Shown here piece after piece: positions 14,996 to 16,457 of a stretch of 16,457 bases of DNA (within the stretch, counting starts at the first letter, position 1; the number at the start of each line of letters is the position of its first letter). The DNA lies in the NCBI GenBank assembly GCA_964542305.1, contig CAZITX010000028.1, positions 1 to 16,457 of the forward strand, in the 5' to 3' direction. Below the pieces are notes generated by a model. It had not been told where the DNA came from and searched no databases. It was given only the letters and a program-made list of their open reading frames with translations. A program made the position numbers and the translations under genes. This DNA is from DMER64 sp964542305. Its GTDB lineage: Bacteria; Bacteroidota; Bacteroidia; Bacteroidales; UBA932.

Positions 14996-15754
14996 TTAAG
15001 CAAACGATCCGGCTATGGCCAGGAAATCGTCTGCTTTCAGGGAGGCACCGCCTATCAGGCCGCCGTCCACATCCGGCCGGGCAAAAAGTTCTGCCGCATT
15101 CGAAGGTTTGCAGCTGCCCCCGTAAAGGATTGGGGTAGAGTTGGCAAGGTCTTCGAATGACTCGGCAAGAAATGAACGGATAAAGGCGTGCATTTCCTGT
15201 GCCTGTTCAGAAGTGGCTGTTTTTCCGGTGCCAATGGCCCAGACAGGTTCGTAAGCCACAATAACTTTCTTGAAATCATCGGGATCCAGTTTGAAGAGCA
15301 CTTCGCGAATCTGGGAAGATACAACCTGGAAGTGCATATTGGATTCACGTTCTTCAAGCACTTCTCCTACACAGAATATGGGTCTGAGCCCGTTAGCCAG
15401 TGCCCGTTGTATTTTTTCCAGCAGGATCTCGTTGGTTTCTCCATAATACTCCCGTCTTTCAGAATGTCCCAGTATTACGTATTGACAAGGAACGGAAGCA
15501 AGCATTGCGGCAGAAACTTCTCCCGTAAAGGCTCCTTTTTCACCGGCGGCGCAGTTTTGTGCCGACAGTCCCGGATTCTTTGTATTACCGATAATCCCTG
15601 AAATAGTGCTCAGATGGGTAAAAGGAGGTGCCACAATGAGCGTTACACCGGCAGGGACACTTGATATACCGCGAAGAATATTTTCTGTAAGTTCCTTACC
15701 TTCCCGGATGGTGGTGTTCATTTTCCAATTGCCGGCTACAATTTTTTCTCTCAT
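14996..15754 (-). CDS. tpiA: Triosephosphate isomerase
   Basis: A 252-residue TIM-barrel enzyme interconverting dihydroxyacetone phosphate and glyceraldehyde 3-phosphate in glycolysis and gluconeogenesis. Asn9 and Lys11 (AGNWKMN), the electrophile His97 (ILGHSERR) and the catalytic base Glu169 (VAYEPVWAIGTGK, which also forms the flexible loop) are all present; the phosphate-binding LYGGS and GLIGGASL segments follow. Length is standard (about 250). It is the first gene of a five-gene minus-strand run and is divergent from tig, with a -7 box about 34 bp before its ATG. Confidence 0.98.
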   Translation of the reverse strand: MREKIVAGNWKMNTTIREGKELTENILRGISSVPAGVTLIVAPPFTHLSTISGIIGNTKNPGLSAQNCAAGEKGAFTGEVSAAMLASVPCQYVILGHSERREYYGETNEILLEKIQRALANGLRPIFCVGEVLEERESNMHFQVVSSQIREVLFKLDPDDFKKVIVAYEPVWAIGTGKTATSEQAQEMHAFIRSFLAESFEDLANSTPILYGGSCKPSNAAELFARPDVDGGLIGGASLKADDFLAIAGSFA

Positions 15755-15784
15755 ATGTTTGATGTTTTAGATGATCTATCTATC

Positions 15785-15838
15785 CTGCAAAGGTAAGAAA
15801 ATGATTGGTTATTTGACGATTAATACCTACTTTTGCAG
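15785..15838. promoter_or_regulatory. Divergent tpiA/tig promoter region with facing -7 boxes
   Basis: On the plus strand TACTTTTG (15828-15835) is an exact TAnnTTTG box for tig, with TTGG at 15805-15808 as -33 element 19 bp upstream. This places the tig start near 15840 and leaves an approximately 18-base leader. On the minus strand TACCTTTG (15788-15795 read in reverse) serves tpiA; its -33 element is unclear. The two boxes form an imperfect inverted repeat: CTGCAAAGGTA (15785-15795) and TACTTTTGCAG (15828-15838), 10 of 11 bases matching. Confidence 0.75.
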
Positions 15839-15858
15839 CCCCTTATAAGATTAATACT

Positions 15859-16457
15859 ATGAATATCACTAAGAAACAAATTGATGACCTTTCCTTGCAG
15901 GTAACCGTTTCAATTGAAGAAAATGACTATAAAGAAAAGGTAAAGAAAGCGCTGAACGATGTCCGCAGAAAATTGGATATCAAAGGATTCAGAAAAGGAA
16001 TGGTGCCCATGGGCATGGTAGAGAAAATGTACGGACGTTCTACCTTGCTGGAACAGGTCAATACGATCATCTCCCAGGCCCTTAACGATTATATGGAAAA
16101 GGAAGAAATTCGCATTATTGGAGAATCCCTGGCATCGGAAGAGCAGGCAAAGATAGATTGGGACAACGATGTTGACTTTTCATTTTCTTTTGACTTGATG
16201 CTGGCTCCCAAAGTGGATATTCCCATTGACAAAGACCTGCATATTCCCCTTGTTAAGAAGGCTGTTACCGACAAAGAAACAGACGAGTACATAACGGGGC
16301 TTCTGAATCAACACGGAACGATGGATGTTGCGGATAAGGTGGAAAAGGAAGATTTTCTGAAGGTGGATCTCAGGCAGGGAGAAAACATGATCACCGATTC
16401 CTATCTGAACCTAAAGTCAGTGGCAAAACTAAAAGATAAGAAAATTTTTATTGGAAA
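15859..16457 (+). CDS. tig: Trigger factor, N-terminal part (cut by the window edge)
   Basis: The first 199 residues of trigger factor, the ribosome-bound chaperone that meets nascent chains at the exit tunnel. The ribosome-docking signature GFRKG (43-47, followed by MVP) is intact within the N-terminal domain (about 1-115). The translation then continues towards the PPIase (FKBP-like) domain region. The start MNITKKQIDDL is supported by the promoter 24 bp upstream, though the ribosome binding site is weak. A complete protein would be about 430-450 residues, so more than half lies beyond the window. It is divergent from tpiA. Confidence 0.93.
   Translation, partial: MNITKKQIDDLSLQVTVSIEENDYKEKVKKALNDVRRKLDIKGFRKGMVPMGMVEKMYGRSTLLEQVNTIISQALNDYMEKEEIRIIGESLASEEQAKIDWDNDVDFSFSFDLMLAPKVDIPIDKDLHIPLVKKAVTDKETDEYITGLLNQHGTMDVADKVEKEDFLKVDLRQGENMITDSYLNLKSVAKLKDKKIFIG

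Overview
The window looks like a chromosomal segment from a member of the Bacteroidota, probably Bacteroidales. Three things point there: (i) promoter-like boxes of the phylum's TAnnTTTG type (upstream of tig, tpiA and the SRAP gene), with A-rich and often weak ribosome binding sites; (ii) protein types typical of the phylum, namely an S9 peptidase with a Sec signal ending in FSQ, a LytS/LytTR two-component pair, a Dps-like thioferritin and a GH43 fragment; (iii) trigger factor, TpiA and PrmA sequences of that general type. This is judged by eye, without a database search.

Left edge (1-900). This is the only stretch that looks degraded or accessory. Positions 1-262 are open on both strands and match nothing I recognise. 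After a strong hairpin comes the C-terminal part of a family 43 glycoside hydrolase (to 774). Its first catalytic residue and the start of its propeller are missing, and its base composition is more AT-rich than the genes to its right. It is probably a remnant left by a rearrangement.

Centre left (901-5729). A minus-strand pair encodes a MATE exporter and a secreted S9 peptidase; the genes overlap by 4 bp. Divergent to it is a Dps-like thioferritin gene followed by a clear intrinsic terminator.

Centre (5900-11905). All plus strand and tightly packed. First comes an exported protein of unknown function, whose gene overlaps that of a LytS-type membrane histidine kinase, which in turn overlaps that of a LytTR response regulator: a three-gene signalling cassette. 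Next are an SRAP (YedK/HMCES) abasic-site protein, a guanine deaminase, a radical SAM protein with a C-terminal helix-turn-helix-like region, and a YbdG-type mechanosensitive channel, separated by 13-19 bp gaps. A -7 box just before the SRAP gene suggests a new transcription unit starting there, possibly leaderless.

Right (11892-15754). All minus strand, a five-gene run tpiA - prmA - GNAT acetyltransferase - ornithine/alanine racemase-like protein - mtgA, with gaps of 3-11 bp. It ends tail to tail with the channel gene, overlapping it by 14 bp. Transcription of tpiA diverges from trigger factor (tig), which runs off the right edge. The two promoters form an imperfect inverted repeat.

I found no tRNA, rRNA, CRISPR array or intact mobile element. 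The most interesting less-studied units are the exported-protein/LytS/LytTR cassette, the GNAT + racemase pair, and the radical SAM/HTH protein beside guanine deaminase. None can be called a new system from this sequence alone.
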